From assembly GCA_963756605.1 (NCBI GenBank), contig CAVWOT010000030.1, forward strand, positions 434,001 through 498,000: a stretch of 64,000 nucleotides of DNA, in the 5' to 3' direction. This stretch comes from Bog-159 sp963756605 (GTDB lineage Bacteria > Acidobacteriota > Terriglobia > Bryobacterales > Bryobacteraceae). The position numbers and the translations under genes are program-made. Below the pieces are notes generated by a model that saw only the letters and a program-made list of their open reading frames with translations, did no database searches and was not told the DNA's origin. Below are positions 26,353-35,505 of this stretch, piece by piece (the first letter of the stretch is position 1; each line of letters begins with the position of its first letter).

Positions 26353-27009
26353 ATGGCACTACTGGAAAGAGTATCCACATTGGTTCGCGCGAATCTTAAC
26401 GACCTCATCGATAAGGCCGAAGATCCGGAAAAAATGATTAAGCAGGTGATTCTCGACATGCAGAATCAATTGCTGCAGGTGAAAACACAGGTGGCTATCG
26501 CCATCGCCGATCAGCACGTGCTCGAGAAGAAGCATCAGGAGAACGAAGAGAAGACCGCGGAATGGGTGCGCAAAGCGGAGATGGCCGTGGATAAGAAACA
26601 GGACGACCTGGCACGCGTGGCGCTCGAGCGCTCGGTGAGCTACCGCAACATGTCCGAGAGCTTCCGGCAGCAGGTGGCGGATCAGCGGACGCAGGTGGAC
26701 AATTTGAAATCCGCCCTGCAGAAGCTGGACCAGAAACTGGCGGAGGCGCAGGCCAAGAAGGATGTGCTGATCGCGCAGCATCGCCGCGCGCGGGCCGCCA
26801 CTAAGGCCACGGACGCGCAGTTCGCCACCAGCGATCATTCGACGGGCGCTACGTTCGACCGGATGAAGGACAAAGTGCGCCACAGCGAAGCCGTCAGCCA
26901 GGCCAAGGCGGAGCTATTGAAGGACGACGTGGAGGAGCAACTGGCGGCGCTGGAGAAGCATGACCAGATCGAGAAGATGCTGGCGGATATGAAGGCGAAG
27001 CGGGGCTGA
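26353..27009 (+). CDS. pspA: PspA/IM30-family protein
   Basis: 218 residues, nearly all alpha-helical coiled coil. MALLERVSTLVRANLNDLIDKAEDPEKMI at the N-terminus is the family's amphipathic helix and first coil (KAEDPEKMIKQVILDM), followed by long charged helices and GATFDRMKDKVRHSEA. PspA binds stressed inner membranes, forms rings or rods and maintains membrane integrity. AAAAGGAAAACG precedes the start. It is the fourth gene of the XRE-NfeD-flotillin operon. Confidence 0.93.
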   Translation: MALLERVSTLVRANLNDLIDKAEDPEKMIKQVILDMQNQLLQVKTQVAIAIADQHVLEKKHQENEEKTAEWVRKAEMAVDKKQDDLARVALERSVSYRNMSESFRQQVADQRTQVDNLKSALQKLDQKLAEAQAKKDVLIAQHRRARAATKATDAQFATSDHSTGATFDRMKDKVRHSEAVSQAKAELLKDDVEEQLAALEKHDQIEKMLADMKAKRG

Positions 27010-27060
27010 AGGCTGCCGGCAGGCCCGCTGGTGGGCAGGCCGCGCGCGAAGGAGCATGCG

Positions 27061-27450
27061 ATGACGTCCATGGAAATTCTATTGCTGTTGGCGATCGCCG
27101 CGCTGGTCTACCAGGAAATTTCCTGGCGAGACAAAGCGCGGCGCATCCAGGCCGATTACGAAAAGCGCATTTCGACCGAGGTGGCAATGGCGTACGAAAC
27201 CAGCCTGGCAGAAGACGAGATTCCCGCCCGCGCACTGACTTTTCAAGCCGAGAAACAGGAGCCGCGCGGATTGTTCCACGAAGTGACCCGCCACTTGTTC
27301 ATCGCGGTCGCCATGCATGGAGACGCGGTGAAGTATGCGGCCGGCGACTTGAATGAGATCGAACGGTTCAGCATTCCGCCGGAAATCAAACGGGCGCTGC
27401 TCGAATTTGTGTCGCCGGCGCGGGAGGTGGCGTTGGGGGTGAGGCGGTGA
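27061..27450 (+). CDS. Small membrane-anchored protein of the flotillin/PspA operon
   Basis: 129 residues from ATG 27061, with AAGGAG 7 bases upstream. One hydrophobic helix at the N-terminus (MEILLLLAIAALVYQ), then a charged cytoplasmic region with LFHEVTRHLFIAVAMHGDAV and IERFSIPPEIKRALLEFVSP. No family was recognised. Located 51 bases behind pspA on the same strand, it is likely the last gene of the operon and perhaps an adapter for PspA or flotillin at the membrane. Confidence 0.65.
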   Translation: MTSMEILLLLAIAALVYQEISWRDKARRIQADYEKRISTEVAMAYETSLAEDEIPARALTFQAEKQEPRGLFHEVTRHLFIAVAMHGDAVKYAAGDLNEIERFSIPPEIKRALLEFVSPAREVALGVRR

Positions 27451-27839
27451 TGAAAGGCTGCGGTGCCGGCTGATCTATCCGGACTTGGGATGCGCACACG
27501 CGGGATCGGCGGCATAATATCCGGAGCAGGCTTCCAGAAATCTACGCCGAACCAAGCAATCCGATGGCACTCACGCCGCGGAACAGCCGGTCGCGCCGAA
27601 AGTGATCAGGATAAAGATGGCCGCCCGCTGGCGCAATCGTTTCGCGGCTGGGAGCCTCTCATCGCGCTCTATAAGAAAAGGACCAGCCGCAATCTCTGGG
27701 AACCGGTCTGACCGGGGCGTCGCGTCGAGCCGAGAATCGCTGGCCATCGCGCCCCGGACCGGGATTCGTTTAAGATTATGCGCTCGTATGTCGCCCGCGG
27801 ACCGCGCCGATAGGTTGCGGGCGTTTCACCAAGTTGTCT
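27451..27839. other. Gene-poor stretch at the start of a decayed region
   Basis: Short open frames occur (for example one ending RGWEPLIALYKKRTSRNLWEP at 27711) but none has a ribosome-binding site or a family match that I can recognise. No repeat or RNA structure was identified. It probably contains remains of genes. Confidence 0.5.
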
Positions 27840-28058
27840 TCAAGGCCGGTACTCGCGCCAAATCCGGATCAGCTTGTCCCAACCCGATGAATCGGCCTTG
27901 AGCCCTAAAGCGCCCATAGCCCCGACGAAATCGTCCGTATCGCGCATGGGTTCCTGTCGCCGTCTGCTGGCGTTCGAGGCGGACCGGCCGCCGCACCGGC
28001 TCAGCTCCTCGCGCCTCACATCCTCCACGTTTGAGCTTTCGTCATGCTTCTTGTCCAT
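27840..28058 (-). CDS. Small hypothetical protein
   Basis: 72 residues from ATG 28058, which has AGGAG 9 bases upstream. The charged sequence starts MDKKHDESSNVEDVRREEL and ends DSSGWDKLIRIWREYRP. No signal, membrane helix or known motif. It lies alone on the minus strand inside a region full of relics, so it may be a real small gene or chance; the ribosome-binding site is the main support. Confidence 0.3.
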   Translation of the reverse strand: MDKKHDESSNVEDVRREELSRCGGRSASNASRRRQEPMRDTDDFVGAMGALGLKADSSGWDKLIRIWREYRP

Positions 28059-28209
28059 CGCGAGCGCTCCTGCTTTCTGGATTGCGCCTTCCCGACATGC
28101 TCCCTCGGAAGACTGGCTTCCAACGGGTTCTCCGTATCGTTCCGGATGCCTGCACGAAAATTGGTCCGTCGGCGTGCCATGTGATGTACTTGAGAAACGA
28201 TTGAGCGGA

Positions 28210-28695
28210 GATTGGCCCGTCTCCACTACGGAGATAGCCTGGCTTGGTCTGCGGCGGCCAGGGGCGGATTGCCGATCAGGAGTTACAGCGTGTTACGGGC
28301 ACCACCGCATCAAGTCTGTGCCAGGTGGATACGACCGGGCGGACCACATATACGGATCCGTCCGGTTCTCCGTCAACCAGGTATTACTAATGCGGTGCCA
28401 GGCGACTGACACGAGCGGCGACGTTTCGCCGCCCTCCACGACCGTGTCGGCCGCCACGCTGGCGCTGCCCTCGGCGCCCACGGACGTAGCGGCCATCGCC
28501 CCCGGCAAGAGCCATGTCAGCGTAACCTGGACGCCGCCTCCAGCGGCATGCCACTGGGTTCCTACACCGTTTTCCGCGGGACTAGCGCTTCGAACTTGAC
28601 GTCGCTGAAGATAGTCTCCGCCAGCCAGTTTGTACGCTAATGACACTACCGTATCGGCGGGCGATACATACTATTACGCAGGCCAAAGACATTTC
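28210..28695 (+). pseudogene. Decayed fibronectin type III domains
   Basis: Blocks of FN3 sequence occur in at least three frames: SLAWSAAARGGLPIRSYSVLR (about 28215-28290), TTYTDPSG, QATDTSGDVSPPSTTVSAAT (28392-28460), LPSAPTDVAAIAPGKSHVSVTW (28465-28530), then after a shift SGMPLGSYTVFRGTSASNL and SLKIVSASQ, and finally DTTVSAGDTYYYA (about 28635-28680). The order and spacing match two or three tandem FN3 domains at the C-terminus of a secreted protein, broken by single-base indels. In the next relic the N-terminus of a family that usually carries such tails is present, so both may stem from related genes. Confidence 0.7.
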
Positions 28696-28900
28696 CTGTG
28701 GGTAACCGTCGCGGTCACTAGGCCGTGACCATCGCCCGACTTAGTTTTCTCATGTTATTGTCTTTCTCTCCTCTTGCATATTAAATTCCGTTAGTCTCAT
28801 CGATCTCTGAGTAACTTCATTTACCACCTGAGAATGAGTATGTAGTTGGTAAACACTATAAGCAGAGCCGATTATATTTTATCTGACCGATAGGAATACA

Positions 28901-29745
28901 TTGCGCTACAACATCAAATCGAACCTGTTCCCCTTTGTAGGGTCGCGTGGTTCTTGCTTATTCACTGTGTTATCGCTTTTGGCTTCGCTCTCTTATAGCA
29001 ATGTAAGAGCGCAAGCCCCGCCTGTTCCGGCGGAATTTCAGGCGACTTACAGTTCACTCAACACTTATCTCGCTAATTTCAATACGACTTTGAATGCCGA
29101 GCCCCCGAGCAATCTTCCGCTTCTGTCCACGGCGGCTCTGGCCAATGCGGGTCCACAACTGGTGAATCCGGGTACCATGGCGGGCGTCCAACTGCAATTG
29201 AATGAGCTTAAGGCAATGGGAGTACAGGCGGTCATGGTGGAAGTCGGCTTCCCCATGCTCTATGCTCCGTTTCTCACCAGCCAGGGGCAAACGCAAGCCC
29301 AGTTCGTCAGCTTCTATCAGCAGGTCGCGCAGCTGATCCGCGCCGCGGGTCTCAAGGTTATCGTCGAGAATGACACGCTGCTGGCCAATAGTGATGTGTC
29401 GGCCGGTTGGGATGCCTCTCCCTTCTACGCCACGTTAAGCTGGAGCCAATACCAGCAAGCGCGCGCGCAGACTGCGTTGACCATTGCGCAGACCATGCAG
29501 CCGGATTACCTGGTGGTGGTGGAAGAGCCCAGCACGGAGGCCGACAACAGCGGGCAAAGCCAAGCCGACACTCCCGTTGGATCGGCCTCTCTGTTAAGCC
29601 AGATCCCGGCGAGCTTGGAGCAGGCCGGCGTGCCGGGTATGCAGGTGGGAGCCGGAACCGGGGCCTCGCAGGCGAATGCCGTGTCCTTCATCCAGCAATA
29701 TGTGGCCCAGGCGGTGGATTTCATCGACTTCCGAGGGCGTTTTAT
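28901..29745 (+). pseudogene. N-terminal part of a secreted TIM-barrel, glycosidase-like protein, truncated
   Basis: A TTG start at 28901 (AGGA 6 bases upstream) opens onto a signal peptide (FTVLSLLASLSYSNVRAQA). The following 240 residues contain ELKAMGVQAVMVEVGFPML, LIRAAGLKVIVENDTL and AQTMQPDYLVVVEEPSTEAD, an alternating strand-helix pattern with an acidic strand end as in TIM-barrel glycoside hydrolases. The family match breaks off after AQAVDFIDF near 29733, inside a strand, and from there the sequence belongs to a histidine kinase in another frame. The protein is therefore missing about half the barrel and cannot be active. Confidence 0.65.
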
Positions 29746-31069
29746 CGGACCGCTTTTGAGACCGGGCTGCTGCTCCTGGTAATAGCAACGTTCTTGTATT
29801 ACGTCGTCACCAATCTGGAGCGGCGGCGCAGGGTCGAGGTTTTGAAAAAAGTCAACGGGGACTTCCACTGGGCCCAGGATCTGCTGCAAAAGCAGGAGGC
29901 GGAGGCCCGGCGCCTGGCCCAGGTGGCGGCCAGGACACACAACTCCGTGATGATCACCCATCCGGATGGCCGGCTGGTGTGGGTGAATGACGGCTTTACG
30001 CGCGCACCGGATACAATCTCGCGGAAGTCATCGGTCGGAAACCAAGCTTCCTACAAGGCCCCGCCACTGCGCGGCCGCCATCGCTCAGATGCGGGAGGCA
30101 CTTGCCGCCGGCCGCGGTTTCCAAACGGAGCTGATCAACTACACGAAGTCCGGCACACTTTTCTACCATGCCATCGACTGCCAACCGGTAATTGAAGACG
30201 GGAGTGTCTCTGGCTTTATCGCGATCGGAACCGACACCACTGAGCGAGTGCGCTTGGAGACGGGTGTTCGCGACCGCGAAAATCGCATGCGCGTGGTATT
30301 CGAGCACGTACTCGACGGGATCATCGCCACCGACGAGAGTGGCGTGATCGCGATGGCCAACCAGGCGGCCGAACGCATCTTCGGCTACTCCGCGGGCGGA
30401 ATTACTGGGATCCAACATCCGCAGTTTGATGGCTTCGCCGCATCGGGACGGGCATGACTCTTACCTTTCGAATGATTGGTCGACCGGCGAGCGCAACACA
30501 GTCGGCATCGGCCGACAGGTACCCGGCCGGCACAAGGACGGCACCGAATTTCCCCTGGAACTGGCCGTCAGCGAAGTCCAGATTGACGGACGCCGGCAAT
30601 GCGTCGGCATATTGCGCGACATTACGGAGCGATGCCTCGCGGAGGAGGTTACGCACAGGCAGCGCAGGCAACTCCTGGACCTCACCGCGAACCTGCCTGG
30701 CGCGGTCTTCCAGTTCCAGAAGATGATATCGCAGCCTGACGGCTCGAGCAGAGCGGTAGCGGCCGGCAAATTCCTTTTCATCAGCGATGGTCTCGAAAGC
30801 CTGTGCGGCAGGACGGCTCGGGAGGTCACGGAAAACGCCCAACTCCTTCTGGAGTCGGTCTATGCGGATGATGCGCGCGCCGTACGTTACGAGCTGCGCC
30901 GCGCGCTGCAGACACCGGTATCGGCATGACCGAAGAAACCCGGGAGAGGCTGTTTCAGAGCTTCAGCCAGGCCGACAGCTCGATGACGCGGCGCTATGGC
31001 GGCACCGGGTTGGGACTGGTGATTTCCAAGCGGCTGGTCAACCTGATGGGCGGTGAGATTCGAGGCTGA
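29738..31069 (+). pseudogene. Decayed PAS-domain histidine kinase lacking its catalytic core
   Basis: Begins without a start codon in the frame RAFYRTAFETGLLLLVIATF (membrane helix, about 29760-29810). A coiled linker precedes a PAS domain (SVMITHPDGRLVWVNDGFTR) with GRKPSFLQGPAT, the LOV-type segment but without the flavin-binding NCR cysteine. Then come LINYTKSGTLFYHAIDCQPV, a second PAS (VVFEHVLDGIIATDESGVIA) and a third (GTEFPLELAVSEVQIDGRR), each in a different frame, and a last block ISDGLESLCGRTAREV. The sequence then jumps to the end of an HATPase domain (DTGIGMTEETRERLF, YGGTGLGLVISKRLV, 30912-31069). The HisKA histidine and most of the ATPase are missing. Confidence 0.8.
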
Positions 31070-31476
31070 TCGGGAACACCTTGCCAGCCGGGCAAGATTC
31101 CAGGATATTGCCCGCAAGTAACGCCGCAGCGTTAGAGTTTCAGTGCCCCGGCCTCGCGAGCCCCCATGTGGAGCCCGCCAGGGCGTCAGTTCCCTTAACG
31201 TGCAATATTTGACCAATGGAGGAGAGACCCATGTTGCCATACGCACCGCTGGCAACATTCCACCGAAGGTCTCCCAGCTTTCTCCAACTCCATCCGCTCT
31301 TCATTGCGGGGCACATTACTTCAATTTAATGACGCGCGTCCAAGCCGAAATCTTTCAACTCCCAGATGGTCGGACACTCGGAAGGTCACCAGAAAACGGC
31401 GTTCCGGTAAGTTGACACCTCGTGAAGCTCAAAGCGCACCGCCGCAGGCCGAAGGCCTGCACACAATTGTGCAAGA
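31070..31476. repeat. Gene-free stretch with short palindromes
   Basis: No supported gene. GCAGGCC-GAA-GGCCTGC (31444-31460) and the adjoining GCACACAATTGTGC (31459-31472) are palindromes of the same style as the dispersed elements at 18350 and 23541. They lie just ahead of the PadR promoter. Confidence 0.5.
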
Positions 31477-31506
31477 TTGACAAAACCGGCCGCGTCGTGG
31501 CATACT
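31477..31506 (+). promoter_or_regulatory. Promoter of the padR-ADOP operon
   Basis: A perfect TTGACA (31477-31482), 18-base spacer and CATACT (31501-31506). The -10 lies 14 bases before ATG 31521, predicting a leader of about 8 bases, and no Shine-Dalgarno is present. Confidence 0.5.
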
Positions 31507-31520
31507 TCCATCGATAGACG

Positions 31521-31856
31521 ATGGGAAAGCCCGAAGCGCCCGAACTCCTGCCTGGTACCCTCGATCTCCTGATTCTGCGCACTCTGCTAGTCGGTCCCAT
31601 GCATGGCTACGGCATCGCGCAGCGCCTCCGCCAGGTATCCGGCGATGTGCTGCAGGTGGGCGAAAGCTCGCTTTACCCCGCGCTGCAGCGTCTGCTGCTG
31701 AATGCCTGGGTGAAAGCGGAATGGGGCGCTTCCGAAAATAACCGGCGCGCGCGCTACTACACCTTGACCGCCACCGGCCGCAAGCAGCTCTCCGCGGAGC
31801 GCGCCGAATTCGCCCGTGTCATCGGCGCCATTGAAAAGGTTCTCAACATGGCATGA
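31521..31856 (+). CDS. PadR-family transcriptional regulator
   Basis: 111 residues with the PadR winged helix: LLPGTLDLLILRTLLVGPMHGYGIAQRL, then VGESSLYPALQRLLLNAWVKAEWG and ENNRRARYYTLTATGRKQL. It overlaps the permease gene by four bases (ATGA). In Acidobacteriota such small PadR proteins regularly precede an ADOP-type permease, and they probably repress the pair in response to a small molecule. Confidence 0.95.
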   Translation: MGKPEAPELLPGTLDLLILRTLLVGPMHGYGIAQRLRQVSGDVLQVGESSLYPALQRLLLNAWVKAEWGASENNRRARYYTLTATGRKQLSAERAEFARVIGAIEKVLNMA

Positions 31857-34483
31857 GCCTGCCCCTCCAGACCTGGTTGCCGCGCGCTTGGCGCAGAATA
31901 GTCTATCACCGCCGGCGCACGTCGTTAGAGCGCGATCTCGCCGAAGAACTGAATTTTCATTTTGAGCTGAAACGACAAGCCGCCGGCGAGCTCAGTCATA
32001 TTCAAATGGGCAACATGACGCTGGCCGCCGAGGAGTGCCGCGATATGTGGAGTTTTCTGAGACTCGAGAGATTGTGGCAAGACATCCGCTACGCCGCGCG
32101 TATGTTCCGCCGCACCCCTGGTTTTACGGCGATTGCGGTGCTCTCGCTGGCCGTGGGCATCGGTGGGAATGCCGCCATGTTCACCCTGGTGAACACGCTG
32201 CTGGTGCGCCCGCTGCCGTACCGCGCGCCGGACCGGCTGATGCGCGTCACGGGTATCTTTCCGCGCGCCGCCGTGCCCTTTTTTGAGCAACAGACCCACA
32301 CCATGGAGATTGCCGCCGTCAGCCCCGCGGCCGAATACAACCTCACCGGCGCGGGCGAAGCCATCCGCATCGCCGGCAGCGCGATTTCGGCCAACGCATT
32401 TTCCATCCTGGGCGCCGCCGTGGCCCGCGGACGTAGCTTCACATCCGGAGAAGATTCCCCAGGCCGCGATGCCGTCGTCATTCTGAGCAATTCCTTATGG
32501 CGGACGAAATTCGGCGGCGATCCTGACGTCGTGGGCCGCGTGATTGCGCTAAACGGCTTTAATCGGCAGATTATCGGCATCATGCCGCCGGCATTCAGCT
32601 ATCCGGCCGCGCAGGTGCAGGCCTGGATCCCCTTGCGCCTGGATTCGTCGAATTATCTGGAATACTGGGCCGGCGCGTTTGTGCCCTTGGTGGCCCGTCT
32701 GCGCCCCGGATTCACGCAGGCCGAAGCGCAGCGCGAGATCCAGCCGCTGGTCGATCGATTCCGCCAGACGTTCCCCTATCCCATGGCCCGCGATTGGAAC
32801 CGCGATTCCACGGCCATCCCGTTGCAGCGCGATCTGACTGGCGATATCCGCGGCAAACTGATCATCCTGCTGTGTGCGGTCGGACTGGTGCTGTTGATTG
32901 CCTGCGCCAACGTGGCGAGCTTGCTGCTCTCGCGGGCGACTACCCGCCGCAAGGAGATTGCGCTGCGCGTCGCGCTGGGGGCGCAACGGATGCGCATCAT
33001 TCGCCAATTGCTCACCGAAAGCGTGCTGCTGTCGCTGGCGGGGGCCGGCTTGGGAATTCTCATCGGCACCGGCGCGCTTTCCGTATTCAAGGCGCTGTTA
33101 CCGTCCTCCACGCCGGGCTTGGCGCAGGCCGCCATCGACTGGCCGATTGCCGCTGCTGTGGCTGTTCTGGCGCTGATCACCGGCCTGGCCTTCGGGATCG
33201 CGCCCGCGCTGAGCGCTTCCCAGGTCGATCTGGCGCAATCCATTCGCACCGGCAGCCAGCGCTCCACCGCTGTATTCTGGACGCGCCTGCGCGGCAGTCT
33301 CATCGGCGTGGAGGTCGCGCTCACGGTAGTGTTGGTAGTGAGCGCGGGCCTCCTGATCAAGAGTCTGTATACGCTCTCTGACGTGCGGCCCGGCTTCTCG
33401 GCCGATCGGATCTTGACTGTACGCATCAGCCCGAATGCCTCTTCTTGCCTGCAGCGGGCCGCGTGCATCGCGCTCTACGACCGCCTGCTGGAAGGCGCGC
33501 GGGGAGTTGCGGGTGTGGCCGATGCTGCCGTCTCGAGCGGCGTTCCCCTAGATGCCGAGCAGCCCGATCTGGCCGTCGATGTGGAAGGCCATCCTAAGTC
33601 TGTGGATTATCCCGCCCCCATGCTGTGGTCGGGCGCCGTAAGCCCCGGCTACATTCGTATGATGCGCATTCCGCTGCTGCGCGGCCGCGATCTCGCCACG
33701 GCGGATGGCGCCAAGTCCGCTGCCGTTATTTTGATTTCCGCGTCCACGGCCCAGCGTTTCTGGCCCGGCGAGAATCCCATTGGCAAGCACATCAAGGCGG
33801 CTGACGAACCGCAATGGCGCACCGTGGTTGGCGTGGTGGGCGATGTGCGCCAATACAGCCTCAGCAAAGGCATGCCGGACTGGATCGTCGGCGCCATCTA
33901 CATGCCTTACGCGCAGGCCGTGCGCCAGGATGGGCAAATCCCGGCAGCCATGACGCTGCTGGTGAAGACCCGGGGCAGCCAGGAGGGAACCGCGCGTGAG
34001 ATGCGAACCCTGGCGCAGGATCAGGATCCGAGCCTGCCCGTCGGCCAGGTGCAGCCGTTGGATGAAGTGGTGGCCGGCTCGATCGCCAATTTTCGCGCCA
34101 CCATCCGCGTGTTCATCAGTTTTGCCGCGGCCGCCATTCTGCTGGCCGCTATCGGCATTTATGGCCTGGTCTCCTATTGGGTATCCCAGCGAACCTATGA
34201 GATCGGTTTGCGCGTAGCCATCGGTGCCACCCGCCCCCGCATCGTGTCCATGATCCTCGCTCAAGGACTGCGCGTGGCTCTGTATGGCGTCGCGGCGGGC
34301 GTATTGGCGGCGGTCGTCGCCACGCGCTATCTGGGCAGCCTGCTTTACGGAGTGGGTGCTACCGATCCGATGACGTTCGCCGCCGTCACGGTCCTGGTTC
34401 TGGCGGTCGCCATGGCCGCGGCCATGTTCCCGGCGTGGCGCGCATCCCGCATCGACCCCATCAACTGCCTGCGTAGCGAATGA
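31853..34483 (+). CDS. ADOP-type ABC transporter permease (MacB/FtsX family)
   Basis: 876 residues. An N-terminal cytoplasmic stretch (LERDLAEELNFHFELKRQAAGEL) typical of Acidobacterial duplicated orphan permeases leads into a membrane helix (about residue 95-120, AVLSLAVGIGGNAAMFTLVN), the periplasmic MacB core domain (about 125-330), an FtsX block with ALRVALGAQRMRIIRQLLTE, and a second copy of core plus FtsX (about 510-876) with GLRVAIGATRPRIVSMILAQ. There is no ATPase gene nearby. The duplicated layout is conserved in the phylum; the exported substrate is unknown. Confidence 0.93.
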   Translation: MSLPLQTWLPRAWRRIVYHRRRTSLERDLAEELNFHFELKRQAAGELSHIQMGNMTLAAEECRDMWSFLRLERLWQDIRYAARMFRRTPGFTAIAVLSLAVGIGGNAAMFTLVNTLLVRPLPYRAPDRLMRVTGIFPRAAVPFFEQQTHTMEIAAVSPAAEYNLTGAGEAIRIAGSAISANAFSILGAAVARGRSFTSGEDSPGRDAVVILSNSLWRTKFGGDPDVVGRVIALNGFNRQIIGIMPPAFSYPAAQVQAWIPLRLDSSNYLEYWAGAFVPLVARLRPGFTQAEAQREIQPLVDRFRQTFPYPMARDWNRDSTAIPLQRDLTGDIRGKLIILLCAVGLVLLIACANVASLLLSRATTRRKEIALRVALGAQRMRIIRQLLTESVLLSLAGAGLGILIGTGALSVFKALLPSSTPGLAQAAIDWPIAAAVAVLALITGLAFGIAPALSASQVDLAQSIRTGSQRSTAVFWTRLRGSLIGVEVALTVVLVVSAGLLIKSLYTLSDVRPGFSADRILTVRISPNASSCLQRAACIALYDRLLEGARGVAGVADAAVSSGVPLDAEQPDLAVDVEGHPKSVDYPAPMLWSGAVSPGYIRMMRIPLLRGRDLATADGAKSAAVILISASTAQRFWPGENPIGKHIKAADEPQWRTVVGVVGDVRQYSLSKGMPDWIVGAIYMPYAQAVRQDGQIPAAMTLLVKTRGSQEGTAREMRTLAQDQDPSLPVGQVQPLDEVVAGSIANFRATIRVFISFAAAAILLAAIGIYGLVSYWVSQRTYEIGLRVAIGATRPRIVSMILAQGLRVALYGVAAGVLAAVVATRYLGSLLYGVGATDPMTFAAVTVLVLAVAMAAAMFPAWRASRIDPINCLRSE

Positions 34484-34618
34484 ATCACTCTACGCCCCAA
34501 CGCCCGCAGTCACAACTTTTCGCTTAGCCGATATCTCATTTATCTGCAATAGGCTGGCGCAGTCCAGCGCAAGTTCTGGTCAAAGCCCTCAAGTCTGCCT
34601 TGCTAGTATAGGACCGGC

Positions 34619-34834
34619 ATGAAGAAAGCGGAAATCGCCAAACGCCTGGCCCGGCAGTCGGGAGTCTCCAATGCCGAGGCCGCCGATAAGTTGGATCGCG
34701 TCATCCACCAGATCCTCTCCAAGCTGCGCAAAGGCCAGCAGGCGCCACTGCCCGGATTAGGCCTGTTCACCCCAGGTACCAAAGGTTCCTATCAGTTCAA
34801 GAAGGAGAAGCCTGCAGGCCATGAGCGAAAATAG
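34619..34834 (+). CDS. Short HU/IHF-like DNA-binding protein
   Basis: 71 residues. The N-terminal helical part of the HU fold is clear: MKKAEIAKRLARQSGVSNAE matches the helix-turn-helix start of HU (KTELI..vAe.sGlskk.A), followed by VIHQILSKLRKGQQAPLPGLGLFTPG where HU has L.kGe.V.L.GFGtF. The DNA-clamping beta arm and C-terminal helix are missing, so it is about 20 residues shorter than HU. AGGA lies 5 bases upstream, close to a possible -10 (TAGTAT, 34604-34609). Its 3' end overlaps the TIR gene by 14 bases, implying co-translation. Confidence 0.7.
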   Translation: MKKAEIAKRLARQSGVSNAEAADKLDRVIHQILSKLRKGQQAPLPGLGLFTPGTKGSYQFKKEKPAGHERK

Positions 34835-35387
34835 CCATTCGAGCCGGCAGGTGGCCCGTCTGGTCCGGCAATGCCTCGCCGAGGGCGCCATCGTGGAGAT
34901 CGATGGTCTGGGTAGCTTCATTCCCGACGCGGAGCGCGGCTTCCACTTCCAGGCGCGCAACCGGCCCAAGGTGTTCGTGGCGTATGTCCAGGAAGACGCC
35001 CCCGCCGCCGAGCGGCTCTTCGAGGATCTGGAAGCTGCCGGTTTCGATCCATGGCTGGATCGCCGCAAGCTGCTGCCCGGCCAGAACTGGCCCCGTTCCA
35101 TAGAAGAGGCCATAGACACTTCGGACTTCTTCCTGGCCTGTTTCTCGCACCGGTCGGTGAAGAAAAAGGGTGGCTTTCAGGCCGAAATCCGCTACGCCCT
35201 GGACTGCACGCAGCGCGTCCCGCTTGACCAGATTTTCCTGATTCCCGCGCGCCTGGATCCCTGCCCCGTGCCTCTGCGCATCCAGCGTGAGACTCAGTAC
35301 ATCGATTTGTTCCCCGATTGGGATCGCGGTTTCCGCCGCATGGTGAACGCCATGCGCCGCCAATCCATGAACCACGCGCCTGTGTAA
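34821..35387 (+). CDS. HU-like half-domain fused to a TIR domain
   Basis: 188 residues. Residues about 8-45 (VARLVRQCLAEGAIVEIDGL then GSFIPDAERGFHF) repeat the HU-like L.eG..V.idGLGsF pattern of the upstream protein. Residues about 49-175 form a TIR domain: KVFVAYVQEDAPAAERLFED (strand A and helix A), GFDPWLDRRKLLPGQNWP (BB-loop region), SIEEAIDTSDFFLACFS and FQAEIRYALD. By my alignment, the position of the catalytic glutamate in NADase TIRs is Ser93, with Glu95 and Glu96 following, so NADase activity cannot be assumed. No signal or membrane helix. The pairing of an HU-like gene with an HU-TIR fusion suggests a DNA- or nucleoid-linked sensor and effector. Confidence 0.75.
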   Translation: MSENSHSSRQVARLVRQCLAEGAIVEIDGLGSFIPDAERGFHFQARNRPKVFVAYVQEDAPAAERLFEDLEAAGFDPWLDRRKLLPGQNWPRSIEEAIDTSDFFLACFSHRSVKKKGGFQAEIRYALDCTQRVPLDQIFLIPARLDPCPVPLRIQRETQYIDLFPDWDRGFRRMVNAMRRQSMNHAPV

Positions 35388-35505
35388 AGCAGGACCGATG
35401 CGCGCACACCGGAAATACCGGAAGGGTTTACGCCGGTGCTGTCCGCAGGAGCCGCCGCAGTAGTGACGTGGATCTTCCCTGGTGCGGGTGTCATGGCCGG
35501 CCTCG

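Noticed and set aside
34821..35387. Calling the HU-TIR gene a proven NADase defence effector
   Set aside because: The catalytic glutamate position appears not to be conserved and neighbouring genes are not known defence genes, so only a cautious hypothesis is given.
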